A stretch of DNA of 43,944 bases from an uncultured Colwellia sp. (GTDB taxonomy: Bacteria; Pseudomonadota; Gammaproteobacteria; Enterobacterales; Alteromonadaceae), in NCBI GenBank assembly GCA_913061475.1, contig CAJXUN010000038.1, forward strand, positions 1 to 43,944, read 5' to 3'. The position numbers were made by a program, and so were the translations under genes. Numbering within the stretch: the stretch's first letter is position 1; each line of letters starts with the position of its first letter. Of the stretch, positions 16,705 through 25,353 are shown in pieces. The notes below the pieces were generated by a model. It was not told the origin of the DNA, did no database searches, and worked only from the letters and a program-made list of their open reading frames with translations.

Positions 16705-19191
16705 ATGGACGTAAGTGAAAGTTTTTTAAGGTCTTCATTTAATGAAGACTATTTGTATTCAATTAATCGCAATAGTTTTAATAAAGAACCATCTGCATCT
16801 ATTTTTAAAAGACTGTACAAAGATAAGTTAGAAAAAGAACACAGTTTTTATATCGTGTTAGGGACCGATTCTGGACTATTACTGGATTATATATTGCAGC
16901 AAGAAGCGCCAGATGATTCCCGCTACCTGTTTATTGAACTGCCTCAAGTTATCGAAAAGCTTGAAGGTAAATACAACCTTGATGACTTACCCGAACATAT
17001 CGATATTTGCCCATTAGAACAATGGCAAGATAAAGCGGGCGAATTTGGTATCGAGCTCTACTTATATAAAGACAAATGTCGCTATATTAAGTCTTTAGCC
17101 GCGATTGATTCTTACTTACCTGCTTATAACAATGCAATATTATCATTTGAACAAGACTTTCAAAGTTTACGGTTCTTTACCCGAGCAACGCTAGCTGTAT
17201 CGCCTTTTATGGGCACTCAACTGCAAAACATTTGCGAAAACAATACGCCAGCTTGTGTGCTTAAAGGTCAGTTTAGCAGCGAAACCTGTGTACTTTTAGC
17301 TGGTGGTCCTTCGCTAGATGAAAGTATCGACTGGCTGAAAAAAAATCAAAAGCACATTGTCATAATGGCGGTTTCTCGTGTCGCGAAAAAACTGCTACAA
17401 GTGGGTATCGTGCCTAGTATTGTGGTATCTGTAGATCCTTTTGAAATCAGTTTTGATGTCTCAAAAGAGCAATTACTGTTTCCTGATTCAGTACTTTTTA
17501 TCCATAGCAATAACGTCACACCTTTATTATTAGGGCAATGGCCCGGTAAAAGTGTCTACATGGATAGACGCTTTCCATGGGATGTGAAAGGTGATGCCGA
17601 TAATTTAATGTCCTGTGGACCAACCGTCACCAATACCGCCCTTAAAGCCGCTATTGATATGGGCTTCAGTAATATATTACTTTCCGGCGTAGATTTATGC
17701 TTTTCGGAAAAAGGCGTTACTCATGCCACTGGCAGTAATGAGGCAAAAATAGGCCCAACACTTGGTCAGTCGGGCAAATGGGTAGAAACTTACAGCGGAA
17801 ATACGGTTGAAACATTAATTGTTTTCGAACAAGCAGCAGAAGGCTTGGCTGCAGAGGCATCGCGAGCGAAAAAGCAAGCCACTGACATTTATAACTTATC
17901 TTCCAATGCCGCGAAAGTAAGTCATATCACTCATATTCCAACGTCTGCCCTTACGTTTACCGATGAGCAATGCCACTTTAACGATAAAATTGAACAACTT
18001 ATCCCAAAAAAGCCCAGTCATATGATTGTACAAGACTATAAAGCGGTGCTTACTGAAGTAGAAAAAACACTTTCAAATATTAAGAAAATCAAACTACTTG
18101 CCGAAGATGCACTGAAAGCAAATAGCAAGCTTTTTCAAAACAAAGGTCAAGAAAGCGAAAATTTTAAATATAAAGTTAAAATGGATAAAATCGAGCAACA
18201 GCTAGACACTAAATTTAAAAAAACCGCTAAGTTTGTGAAAAACTTTGGTATTGATAAGTTTATTACTTCGGCGCAAACCGACTCTTCTGTAGAATGGTCT
18301 AATGAAAAACTCGAAGAAACCGGCCGACTATACTATCAAGCTTATATCGACACCTGTAAAACCTTATTGGTTCATCTAACCAGTACACAAACACGAATAG
18401 TCAGTCGTATTGAAGAACAAAAGCCGAAAGCAAATATTTCAGCCCTACTCGAGCAATGGCAAAACGACAAAGTACCCGGGCGCGCAAAAAATTGGCTAAA
18501 AGCTACGCAGCAAGACACAACTTTATACCCTAACGATATCAGAGAACAATTTATTCAGTATGAGCAACAGTTTCAAGAGATTATCGCCAATGAGGATACT
18601 CGTCACTTAGCTCGCACAAAAAACGAAGCATCGTTACATGGCGTTAGACGTAAAATAATCACACTATTTCATCAAAAAAATATCGACGCCTTAAAGACCT
18701 TAAGTCAAAGCTTAAAGTTACATGTAGAAACAAACGACGAGGCTAGACCACTCTACCACTTATGTTTAGCGTATTTTTTTAATGCCTCCGATAACCATTC
18801 AGAAGCATTAGCTAACTTTGAGCTTTTGCCAAGCGAAGACATATTGGAAGATGAGCTACAGCAAATTACTGCTATTGCTTTTAAATTAGAAAATTACGAT
18901 TTAGCAAAAGCTTGTCTTAGTCAACTAACCGATATTGCCAATATATATATTCCGCAATATGCCAAGTTATTATTACTATTAGGTGAAAAAGACGCTGCAG
19001 TAACTTGCTACACAAGCTTTTTACAAGCTCACCCTGAAGATACATTTATTTGGTGTAATCTCGGTGTTTTTTACTTTGATATTGGCGCTATCGATGCTGC
19101 AAAGTTAGCGCTCGACATGGCACTTTCACAAGACAGCTCTCATGTCAGGGCCAAAGTCTATATGGATAAGATAACCGCTGAACCAAAATAA
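16705..19191 (+). CDS. Large Maf family (DUF115) flagellin glycosyltransferase with C-terminal TPR region
   Basis: 828 residues. An N-terminal domain (about 1-180) contains VLGTDSGLLLDYIL, typical of the Maf N-terminal fold. The DUF115 core has VLLAGGPSLDES (GGPSLD 200-205), IVVSVDPFEIS, SCGPTVTNTALKAA and ILLSGVDLCFSE. A long charged helical region (about 430-640) follows, and the C-terminus (about 690-820) is TPR-like with repeated A-x-x-C/Y-x-x-x-L patterns. Maf proteins are required for flagellin glycosylation with pseudaminic/legionaminic acid in Campylobacter, Helicobacter and Aeromonas. It is the last gene of the plus-strand operon. ATG at 16705-16707. Confidence 0.87.
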   Translation: MDVSESFLRSSFNEDYLYSINRNSFNKEPSASIFKRLYKDKLEKEHSFYIVLGTDSGLLLDYILQQEAPDDSRYLFIELPQVIEKLEGKYNLDDLPEHIDICPLEQWQDKAGEFGIELYLYKDKCRYIKSLAAIDSYLPAYNNAILSFEQDFQSLRFFTRATLAVSPFMGTQLQNICENNTPACVLKGQFSSETCVLLAGGPSLDESIDWLKKNQKHIVIMAVSRVAKKLLQVGIVPSIVVSVDPFEISFDVSKEQLLFPDSVLFIHSNNVTPLLLGQWPGKSVYMDRRFPWDVKGDADNLMSCGPTVTNTALKAAIDMGFSNILLSGVDLCFSEKGVTHATGSNEAKIGPTLGQSGKWVETYSGNTVETLIVFEQAAEGLAAEASRAKKQATDIYNLSSNAAKVSHITHIPTSALTFTDEQCHFNDKIEQLIPKKPSHMIVQDYKAVLTEVEKTLSNIKKIKLLAEDALKANSKLFQNKGQESENFKYKVKMDKIEQQLDTKFKKTAKFVKNFGIDKFITSAQTDSSVEWSNEKLEETGRLYYQAYIDTCKTLLVHLTSTQTRIVSRIEEQKPKANISALLEQWQNDKVPGRAKNWLKATQQDTTLYPNDIREQFIQYEQQFQEIIANEDTRHLARTKNEASLHGVRRKIITLFHQKNIDALKTLSQSLKLHVETNDEARPLYHLCLAYFFNASDNHSEALANFELLPSEDILEDELQQITAIAFKLENYDLAKACLSQLTDIANIYIPQYAKLLLLLGEKDAAVTCYTSFLQAHPEDTFIWCNLGVFYFDIGAIDAAKLALDMALSQDSSHVRAKVYMDKITAEPK

Positions 19192-19200
19192 CCTCTGTTC

Positions 19201-19242
19201 AATTACAGTGCTTTTAGTTTGACAAATAAAAGCGCTGTAATT
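19201..19242. terminator. Long hairpin between convergent operons (probable bidirectional terminator)
   Basis: AATTACAGTGCTTTTA at 19201-19216 pairs with TAAAAGCGCTGTAATT at 19227-19242: 16-bp arms with one G-T type mismatch and a 10-base loop. It begins 9 bases after the Maf stop and lies about 50 bases beyond the legF stop. Both arms carry A/T tracts, but no long T-run follows in either direction. Confidence 0.6.
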
Positions 19243-19294
19243 GACAATGATGCATTTAACCTAGCGACCGTTAAAACTAACGTAGTTAAGGTAC

Positions 19295-20047
19295 CTAACG
19301 TTTATCAAGTTCAAGTGACTGACTGCAACGATCGGCCAGTAATAACTCCGCTAATTTAAAATCTAAAGGACTATCAATATCAATTGACGATTCTTTTGCC
19401 ATTTTATAAGCAAAAACATTTTCATTTAAAAAGAAGCTCTTTTCCTGTAGTAATTTATCTACTTGAGCAATATATACCGCGCCATTTAAGCGAAAGTAAT
19501 CGGGTAAAGCTTGGCTACGCGGGTTATTCTTGACAAATTCAGGTAAGAAGTTATCCATACTCGCGTCGGCATCGAGTGTATTACTCCACAATGGAGAGTG
19601 GTCACACTCACAAACACTGATCACCGCATCAGCCTTTTTCGCGATTAAGGTTTCTATCGCGCCGTCAATATCTGCCAACGTACGTAATGGTGAGGTTGGC
19701 TGTAACCAAAGGATATAATCGTAGTACTTTCCCACTGAATTCAAATACGTTATCGCGTGTTCAATCACGTCGATTGCGGCAGATTTATCGCCTGCATAGG
19801 CTGCTGGTCGCATAAATGGCACTGGCAGCGCACAATTTTCAGCAATTTTTGCGATTGCTTCACTGTCTGTACTGACCAGGATATCAGTCAAATATTGACA
19901 CTGCTTTGCGGCTTCAATGGTCCATTGGATCAAAGGCTTATTAAATAATAACTTACTATTTTTTCCGGGTAAACGTTTGCTGCCGGCTCGCGCAGGAATG
20001 ATAGCTAAAATACGTTGTTCAAGGTTATGACTTCTGTGTTCAGCCAT
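19295..20047 (-). CDS. legF: CMP-nonulosonate cytidylyltransferase (LegF/NeuA family)
   Basis: 250 residues from the ATG at 20045-20047, preceded by GGGGGGAG five bases away; the open frame reaches upstream to 20107 but overlaps ptmE and lacks a ribosome site there. The N-terminal nucleotide-binding signature ILAIIPARAGSKRLPGKN is that of CMP-sialate-type synthetases. LWLQPTSPLR and RLNGAVYIA are also typical. It would activate the nine-carbon sugar with CTP for transfer by Maf proteins. It overlaps ptmE by 8 bases and is last in the sugar operon. From sequence alone, CMP-legionaminate, CMP-pseudaminate and CMP-Neu5Ac synthetases are hard to separate; the ptmE/legB neighbours favour legionaminate. 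Confidence 0.85.
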   Translation of the reverse strand: MAEHRSHNLEQRILAIIPARAGSKRLPGKNSKLLFNKPLIQWTIEAAKQCQYLTDILVSTDSEAIAKIAENCALPVPFMRPAAYAGDKSAAIDVIEHAITYLNSVGKYYDYILWLQPTSPLRTLADIDGAIETLIAKKADAVISVCECDHSPLWSNTLDADASMDNFLPEFVKNNPRSQALPDYFRLNGAVYIAQVDKLLQEKSFFLNENVFAYKMAKESSIDIDSPLDFKLAELLLADRCSQSLELDKR

Positions 20048-21101
20048 CAAATCTCCCCCCTTGCATAACATCTTTTTGCGCTTGATAAAAATCCACCATT
20101 TTACCAATATCTAACCAATATTCATGCACTGGGAACATGGCAACATAATCATTATTGCTAATAGCAGTTTCAATTAAATCAGTCATATCAATACGCTGAT
20201 TTTCACGCACCTTGCTAATCATACTTTGGCTAACAACATAAACACCGGCATTGATAAAATATTTGTGCACTGGCTTTTCAACTAAGCTAATAATTCTACT
20301 TTCATCCGCTTCTACTACGCCATAAGGCACTTGGTACTCATCCTCTCGAACACACATAGTACAAATCGGTTGATGCTGATTATGGTATTCAAGTAGTAAT
20401 TCAAAATCAATTTTGGTCAGTACATCACCATTCATCATAACAACCGGTAAATCAGGCAAATTATTCGGCAACAATCCTAAACTTCCTCCGGTGCCTAATG
20501 GCGTATCTTCATGGACATAATGAATATCAACATTCCACTTTTCACCGTCACCAAAGTGCTGCTCGATGGCTTCCGGCATATAATGAGTTGAAATATAAAA
20601 CTGATGAAAGCCAGAGGCGATAAAGTTTTCTAGAATTGTTTCTAGTATTGGTTTGTCGCCTAGTTTTAATAGGGGTTTAGGACAGTTATCCGTCAGTGGT
20701 TTTAATCGGGTACCAAAACCGCCAGCCATTAAAAAAACAGGGTTATCATAGCGCTTGGCATCCATGACTTTTTGTAATGTTTCTAAACCAACCACTTGGC
20801 CATTGTTAACAATAGGTATGGCGGTTAGTCCTTTAGCATTCATCATATTAAGCAGTTTCGTACGCGAGGTATTTGGCGGTGATACTAACGGTGTTTTATG
20901 CATAACCTGCTGAATTTCTGCGCTCATACTTAAATGCTTAATCAGTGCCCGTCGAATATCGCCATCGGTAACTACGCCAAGTAATTGACAATCACTATCA
21001 ACCACTAATGCTAGCTTTAACGCGCCTTTGTCAATGACAGAAATCGTTTCTTCCATTGAGGTACTAGGCGATACAAGAATTTCTTGCCATTTATGCCCCA
21101 T
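20040..21101 (-). CDS. ptmE: PtmE-type nucleotidyltransferase with N-terminal CBS pair
   Basis: 353 residues. Two CBS motifs occupy about 1-120 (LALVVDSDCQLLGVVTDGDIRRAL and LTAIPIVNNGQVVGL in part). The catalytic domain begins with VFLMAGGFGTRLKPLT and contains KPLLKLGDKPILE, VMMNGDVL and NAGVYVV, the sugar-1-phosphate nucleotidyltransferase pattern. In Campylobacter PtmE makes GDP-glucosamine for legionaminic acid synthesis and has the same CBS-plus-transferase layout. ATG start at 21099-21101 with GGGAG upstream. CBS domains suggest control by an adenine nucleotide. It lies between legI and legF. Confidence 0.85.
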   Translation of the reverse strand: MGHKWQEILVSPSTSMEETISVIDKGALKLALVVDSDCQLLGVVTDGDIRRALIKHLSMSAEIQQVMHKTPLVSPPNTSRTKLLNMMNAKGLTAIPIVNNGQVVGLETLQKVMDAKRYDNPVFLMAGGFGTRLKPLTDNCPKPLLKLGDKPILETILENFIASGFHQFYISTHYMPEAIEQHFGDGEKWNVDIHYVHEDTPLGTGGSLGLLPNNLPDLPVVMMNGDVLTKIDFELLLEYHNQHQPICTMCVREDEYQVPYGVVEADESRIISLVEKPVHKYFINAGVYVVSQSMISKVRENQRIDMTDLIETAISNNDYVAMFPVHEYWLDIGKMVDFYQAQKDVMQGGRFDG

Positions 21102-21207
21102 ACTTTACTCCCGAATATTGACCATATTGCAACGGTATTGATGAAAAATTAGCTACATATTTATAAAGATACATTTATTAATACAATTATTACGCCAACA
21201 AGCACCG

Positions 21208-22293
21208 CTAAAGCGTTATTAACTCACCATGTTGATAATCTTTATTCGCCTTGCTGCCCAGCAGGTCGAAATAATTTGTCGGTGAAATACCTCCACCAGG
21301 CCTTAATACCGTTAAATTATCAACCGTATAGCTCTCTCCTTTCGCTATCGGTTTATTAGCAACAATACTTTTTCGAGCGACCGACATATTTTTAATTTCA
21401 CTTGGAGACGGTGCTTTCTTTTTATTACCTAATGCCAGCTCTACTCGCCTTATTTCACCAACCATTTGCTTTAATTCATCAGGCTCTATCGACGCTTTAT
21501 GGTCTGGACCTGTCATAGTACGGTCCAAGGTAAAGTGCTTCTCGATAATAACCGCGCCTTTAGCAACGGCAACACTCGGGATAAAAATACCTTCACTATG
21601 ATCAGAATACCCCACAGGCAAAGCAAACTCTTGCTGCATTAAGTCAATGGCATTAAGGTTAATTTCAGCGATTGGTGCCGGATACTCCGTGGTGCAATGC
21701 AATAACGAAACATTTTCCGCAAGTAATTTCTGCCCTTCACTAGAGTCATAAGCCATTTTAAAGGCTTGTAAACTTGGCTTATTATCTTGCGATGACGAAT
21801 TTAAAAAGCCAAAGGCTATAACACCTAATGCTTGGCGTATATCGGCTATTGTTGCCATACCGGTTGAAACAATAAGTTGCCGGTCAGCATATGCATGCTT
21901 AAGCAATAATGGCGTATTAGTTAGCTCTCCCGAAGGTATTTTCAACAGTTTTAAATCAAGCTCATCGATTAAAAACGCTAAGCTGTCGTCATCAAAGGCC
22001 GTCGATAAATACTCAATACCTTTCTGCTGACAATAATCACGCACTAATGAATGCTCATCAAAACTGAGTTCTAACTTCTTTAGCATCGAGTATTGTGATT
22101 CAACTTTTTTAGTGTTGATACTTTGATAGTCCGCTTGTTTTGCGTGTTGAGTAACAAGCTTTTCAGCTTTAAAGGTTTGAAACTTTATAATATCAACGCC
22201 GGCATTAACGGCGGCGTCCACTAATTGATAGGCTATGTCCAACTGCCCATTATGGTTAACACCTGCTTCCGCTATAATTAATGTCGAGTCCAC
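21208..22293 (-). CDS. legI: N-acetylneuraminate/legionaminate synthase (NeuB family)
   Basis: 361 residues. The NeuB barrel starts LIIAEAGVNHNGQLDIAYQLV and includes DIIKFQTFKAEKLV, LKIPSGELTN, LIVSTGMA, LHCTTEYPAP, VGYSDHSEG and IIEKHFTLDRTMTGPDHKASIEP, all family hallmarks. The C-terminal SAF (antifreeze-like) domain begins near residue 300 (SIVANKPIAKGE). It condenses a six-carbon amino sugar with phosphoenolpyruvate. The start is GTG at 22291-22293, with GAGG five bases upstream. A 106-base gap separates it from ptmE. Confidence 0.92.
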   Translation of the reverse strand: MDSTLIIAEAGVNHNGQLDIAYQLVDAAVNAGVDIIKFQTFKAEKLVTQHAKQADYQSINTKKVESQYSMLKKLELSFDEHSLVRDYCQQKGIEYLSTAFDDDSLAFLIDELDLKLLKIPSGELTNTPLLLKHAYADRQLIVSTGMATIADIRQALGVIAFGFLNSSSQDNKPSLQAFKMAYDSSEGQKLLAENVSLLHCTTEYPAPIAEINLNAIDLMQQEFALPVGYSDHSEGIFIPSVAVAKGAVIIEKHFTLDRTMTGPDHKASIEPDELKQMVGEIRRVELALGNKKKAPSPSEIKNMSVARKSIVANKPIAKGESYTVDNLTVLRPGGGISPTNYFDLLGSKANKDYQHGELITL

Positions 22294-22325
22294 AATTGCC
22301 TCTTTTAAATTAAGTATTAGATACT

Positions 22326-23489
22326 CTATTGAACAGGGAGATTAAAGAATGTTTTTTGAATGATACCCCGCAATTCAAATGACTTCAGGGTATTGTATAT
22401 TGCTTGCGAGGCACCACCTTGCCCATAGGGGTTTTCTAATGAAGCAATACTGCTTTTGAACTCGCTAGAAATCGCTTTATCTATCGCGACATTTATCTCA
22501 TCAACGCTATTGCCACAATGAATAACACTGCCACTGGCGATCCGACCTTTTTGCCGATCACCAATATTAACGGTTGGCACCTGTAACGAGGGCACTTCAA
22601 TGATACCGCTTGAGGTATTACCAATAACCGCTTCGGCATACTTAATGGCGGAAAGATAGCGTAACTGCCCTAAACTTTTCACTAACAATACTTTTTCTTG
22701 ATGTTGCTTCGCGTATACCTGTAAACACTCAATAATATCAAGTCCAAAACTGTCGGCATTAGGATAAGTGATAATGATTTGATAATCTTTAAAGCTATCA
22801 AGCGCTAATAATAAGTTTTTCAAGCCCTCAATGGCACCAGCTTTTGATAAGGTAACAGGATGATACGTAACTAAAAAATAAGGTTTAATTAATTTTCCAG
22901 CAAAGTAATCGCTAAGTTCATCACGACTCAATAAGGTCAGTTGTTTGATACTATCTATACCTGGCGCACCAACATTAAAAACATGCTCCGGCTGCTCTCC
23001 AAGTTGAATAACTCTTTTTCGATAAGACTCTGTAGCGGTAAAATGTAGTTGAGCTAGTTTTGTAATAGCATGCCTGATGGCGTCATCGTACGCCCCTTCG
23101 GTAATTTCACCGCCATGAATATGAACGATAGGCGTTTGATTAATCATAGCAGCCTGAGCTACCCCTAAGGCCTCATACCTATCCCCTAAGACAACAATAA
23201 CATCTGGGGAATGCTTAACAATGGCATCCGCTGTAGTGGTAATCGCTAACGCTAACGATTTACTGATAGCATTTGGTGTAGCTGCAGGTAAAAGAAAGTC
23301 GAGCTTTTCAGTAACTGAAAATCCGTCGCTGACAATTTGATCGATTGTATGACCAAATTCGTTAGATAAGTGCGTACCGCCAACAAATAACTGCAAGTTA
23401 ATGTCTGCATCGTCGTGTAGGTATTTGAGCAAAAAGTACAATAAACTATACTCAGCGCGCGTGCCGGTGAATACGGCAATACTTCTCAT
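22326..23489 (-). CDS. legG: Hydrolysing UDP/GDP-sugar 2-epimerase (LegG/NeuC family)
   Basis: 387 residues. FTGTRAEYSLL at the N-terminus, DVIVVLGDRYEALG, PIVHIHGGEITEGAYDDAIRHAITKLAQLHF and IGNTSSGIIEVPSL are the hallmarks of hydrolysing GlcNAc-2-epimerases. It would remove the nucleotide and invert C2 to give the substrate of the legI synthase. LegG acts on the 2,4-diacetamido sugar and NeuC on UDP-GlcNAc; the presence of legB and ptmE favours LegG. ATG at 23487-23489, 23 bases after the legB stop. Confidence 0.88.
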   Translation of the reverse strand: MRSIAVFTGTRAEYSLLYFLLKYLHDDADINLQLFVGGTHLSNEFGHTIDQIVSDGFSVTEKLDFLLPAATPNAISKSLALAITTTADAIVKHSPDVIVVLGDRYEALGVAQAAMINQTPIVHIHGGEITEGAYDDAIRHAITKLAQLHFTATESYRKRVIQLGEQPEHVFNVGAPGIDSIKQLTLLSRDELSDYFAGKLIKPYFLVTYHPVTLSKAGAIEGLKNLLLALDSFKDYQIIITYPNADSFGLDIIECLQVYAKQHQEKVLLVKSLGQLRYLSAIKYAEAVIGNTSSGIIEVPSLQVPTVNIGDRQKGRIASGSVIHCGNSVDEINVAIDKAISSEFKSSIASLENPYGQGGASQAIYNTLKSFELRGIIQKTFFNLPVQ

Positions 23490-23512
23490 ATTATATTACC
23501 TTGTCTGAGCCC

Positions 23513-24499
23513 TTAAACATTATAAATATTATGCTTATATTTACTTAGGTTTTCAGCTTTAGTGAACCAATTAACCGTTTCAATTAGCCCTTGTTTAATT
23601 GAAGTCTCAGGCTTAAAACCGGTTAAATCAATCATTTTTTGATTATCGCACCAAAGGCGAAAAACTTCTGATTTTTCAGGTCGGATTCTTTGCTCATCGG
23701 TAACGAATTCAACATCACTCTGCATGATTTCTTTAATTAAATTTAAGGTATCTGCCATGCTAATTTCAAAATTTGAGCCAATATTAATCACTTCACCAAT
23801 CGCTTGTTCACTTTCGGCGATGGCCAAAAAGCCGCGACAGGTATCAGCCACATAATTAAAATCACGTGTTGGTGATAAATCACCTAATTTAATCTGTTTT
23901 TCACCGTTAGCAATTTGACTAATAATCGTCGGAATTATCGCTCGGGCTGATTGCCTTGGGCCATAGGTATTAAATGGTCGTGCTATGCTCAATGGCAAAT
24001 TAAAAGCATTATAAAAGCTCATTGCCATAGCATCAGCACCGATTTTAGAAGCACTGTAGGGCGATTGGGCTTGTAGAGGATGTTTTTCATCGATTGGTAC
24101 ATATTGAGCAGTACCGTACACTTCACTTGTTGAGGTGTGAATAAAGCGACTTACATGATTATCTAACGCGGCCTGACAAAGGTTTAGTGTGCCGGTAACA
24201 TTCGTTTCAACATAACTTTGCGGGGCGCTATAAGAGTAAGGAATTGCTATCAATGCTGCCAGATGAAATACCACATCGATATCTCTAGTAATTTTTTGAC
24301 AAAAGTGCGGATCTCGTACATCGCCACTGATGATAGTTAAATTGTTGTGTTCGGGAATACTATCTAACCAGCCCCAAAAATTAAATGAGTTATATTGTGC
24401 TAACGCGGTAACTTGAAAATTATTGGCCAATAATAACTCAACAAGATGAGAACCAATAAAACCATCTGCACCAGTAACTAATACACGCTTTTTCAGCAT
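23513..24499 (-). CDS. legB: NAD-dependent sugar-nucleotide 4,6-dehydratase (LegB family)
   Basis: 328 residues, extended short-chain dehydrogenase/reductase. Nucleotide-binding VTGADGFIGSHLVE is at the N-terminus, TSTSEVYGTAQ carries the Ser/Glu of the active site, and YSASKIGAD is the YxxxK motif. RPFNTYGPRQSARAIIPTII and SPTRDFNYVADT are typical of LegB. The family converts GDP- or UDP-GlcNAc to the 4-keto-6-deoxy sugar, the first committed step to legionaminic acid. It is the first gene of the sugar operon, and its ribosome site (AGG) directly follows the fliT terminator. The next pathway enzyme, a LegC aminotransferase, is not adjacent. Confidence 0.88.
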   Translation of the reverse strand: MLKKRVLVTGADGFIGSHLVELLLANNFQVTALAQYNSFNFWGWLDSIPEHNNLTIISGDVRDPHFCQKITRDIDVVFHLAALIAIPYSYSAPQSYVETNVTGTLNLCQAALDNHVSRFIHTSTSEVYGTAQYVPIDEKHPLQAQSPYSASKIGADAMAMSFYNAFNLPLSIARPFNTYGPRQSARAIIPTIISQIANGEKQIKLGDLSPTRDFNYVADTCRGFLAIAESEQAIGEVINIGSNFEISMADTLNLIKEIMQSDVEFVTDEQRIRPEKSEVFRLWCDNQKMIDLTGFKPETSIKQGLIETVNWFTKAENLSKYKHNIYNV

Positions 24500-24510
24500 A
24501 AATATAAACC

Positions 24511-24550
24511 TAAAAAAATCAGTAAGTTTGTTGATAATATCACTGATTTA
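24511..24550 (-). terminator. Intrinsic terminator between fliT and legB
   Basis: Arms ACTGATTT (24542-24549) and AAATCAGT (24516-24523) pair across an 18-base loop; on the minus strand the stem runs into TTTTTTT (24512-24518). It lies 12 bases after the fliT stop and ends only 12 bases before the legB ATG, leaving no room for a separate promoter between them. Confidence 0.68.
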
Positions 24551-24561
24551 ATTTGATGTAA

Positions 24562-24876
24562 TCACTCACTAAATTTTTGATAGGTATTTAAAGCATTTGT
24601 ACGCTTTTTTTGATGACTACCGTCAGAGATAATTTTATTTTGACTTGTATTGATCATATTAAGCGCTTCACGATCTCGATGTTGAATACTTAACAGAAAA
24701 TCGTGGTATATTTTTGACACTAATTTATCTTTTCTCATTAACAAATCGAGTTCTTCTAGCAATACAAGACGCTGCGCAAGCAGCGCAGAACATTGCTCTT
24801 CATCACCTTCGAGTATTAATGCTTCCACTTGCTCAGACAAGCCATTTATTTGGCTTGTTAAACACTCAAATGACAC
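24562..24876 (-). CDS. fliT: FliT-like flagellar export chaperone (FlaI-type)
   Basis: 104 residues from a GTG at 24874-24876, one base after the fliS stop and preceded by GAAGG eight bases away. The open frame runs further upstream inside fliS, but no start there fits. The protein is small, charged and helical (LSEQVEALILEGDEEQCSALL; LLEELDLLMRKDKLV), as expected of FliT/FlaI, which chaperones the cap protein FliD. It has no strong motif, and identity rests on size, helix content and its place after flaG-fliD-fliS as in Vibrio. Confidence 0.75.
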   Translation of the reverse strand: MSFECLTSQINGLSEQVEALILEGDEEQCSALLAQRLVLLEELDLLMRKDKLVSKIYHDFLLSIQHRDREALNMINTSQNKIISDGSHQKKRTNALNTYQKFSE

Positions 24877-24877
24877 G

Positions 24878-25312
24878 TTATGCGCCTTCAGCAAGCTTAT
24901 TTTTTTCTGCGAGTAATGACAAACCTTCTTGTTTACTCGTTTCTGGCATCGCAAACCAAGCATCACGAAGCGGTTTGAGCATATCAACCACTTCAGGAAA
25001 AGCACTAATGTCTAAGGACACACTAATATCCGCAAGTCGATCAATACAATAGCTGTACATTACATCGAAATTTTTTGATATTTCAGGTTGATTTTCAAAA
25101 TCAAGAGACTGACGTAATGCCTCTAAAATGTTAATTGCTTTGGTTAATGATTGAGATTTAAGCTCATAATCTTTGCGCTCAATAGCACCTTTAGCTACGG
25201 CTATGCCCTGCAGCATGCCATCAAACATCATTAAAATAATTTGATGAGGATTTGATTCTAATAAACTACTGTTTACGTCAACCTGCTTGTAAGCTTTTAA
25301 ATTCTGTCTCAT
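24878..25312 (-). CDS. fliS: FliS, flagellin-specific export chaperone
   Basis: 144 residues. The start MRQNLKAYKQVDVNSSLLESNPHQIILMMFDGMLQGIAVAKGAIE in part shows the FliS pattern (AY-x-x-V, PH-x-I-x-M-x-x-D-G). FliS binds the disordered C-terminal end of flagellin to stop it polymerising in the cytoplasm. It follows fliD by 41 bases and abuts fliT. ATG at 25310-25312. The C-terminal tail (EGLSLLAEKNKLAEGA) is a little longer than in enterics. Confidence 0.94.
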   Translation of the reverse strand: MRQNLKAYKQVDVNSSLLESNPHQIILMMFDGMLQGIAVAKGAIERKDYELKSQSLTKAINILEALRQSLDFENQPEISKNFDVMYSYCIDRLADISVSLDISAFPEVVDMLKPLRDAWFAMPETSKQEGLSLLAEKNKLAEGA

Positions 25313-25353
25313 AACGTTACTCCTACCAGTTTTCGTTCACTACGAAAAAGTCA

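Noticed and set aside
20048-20107. N-terminal extension of legF
   Set aside because: It would overlap ptmE by about 68 bases and precedes a strong ribosome site and the conserved N-terminal motif; the ATG at 20047 fits better.
24877-25005. Upstream extension of fliT inside fliS
   Set aside because: It is the fliS gene read in another frame; the GTG at 24876 right after the fliS stop, with GAAGG upstream, is a better start.
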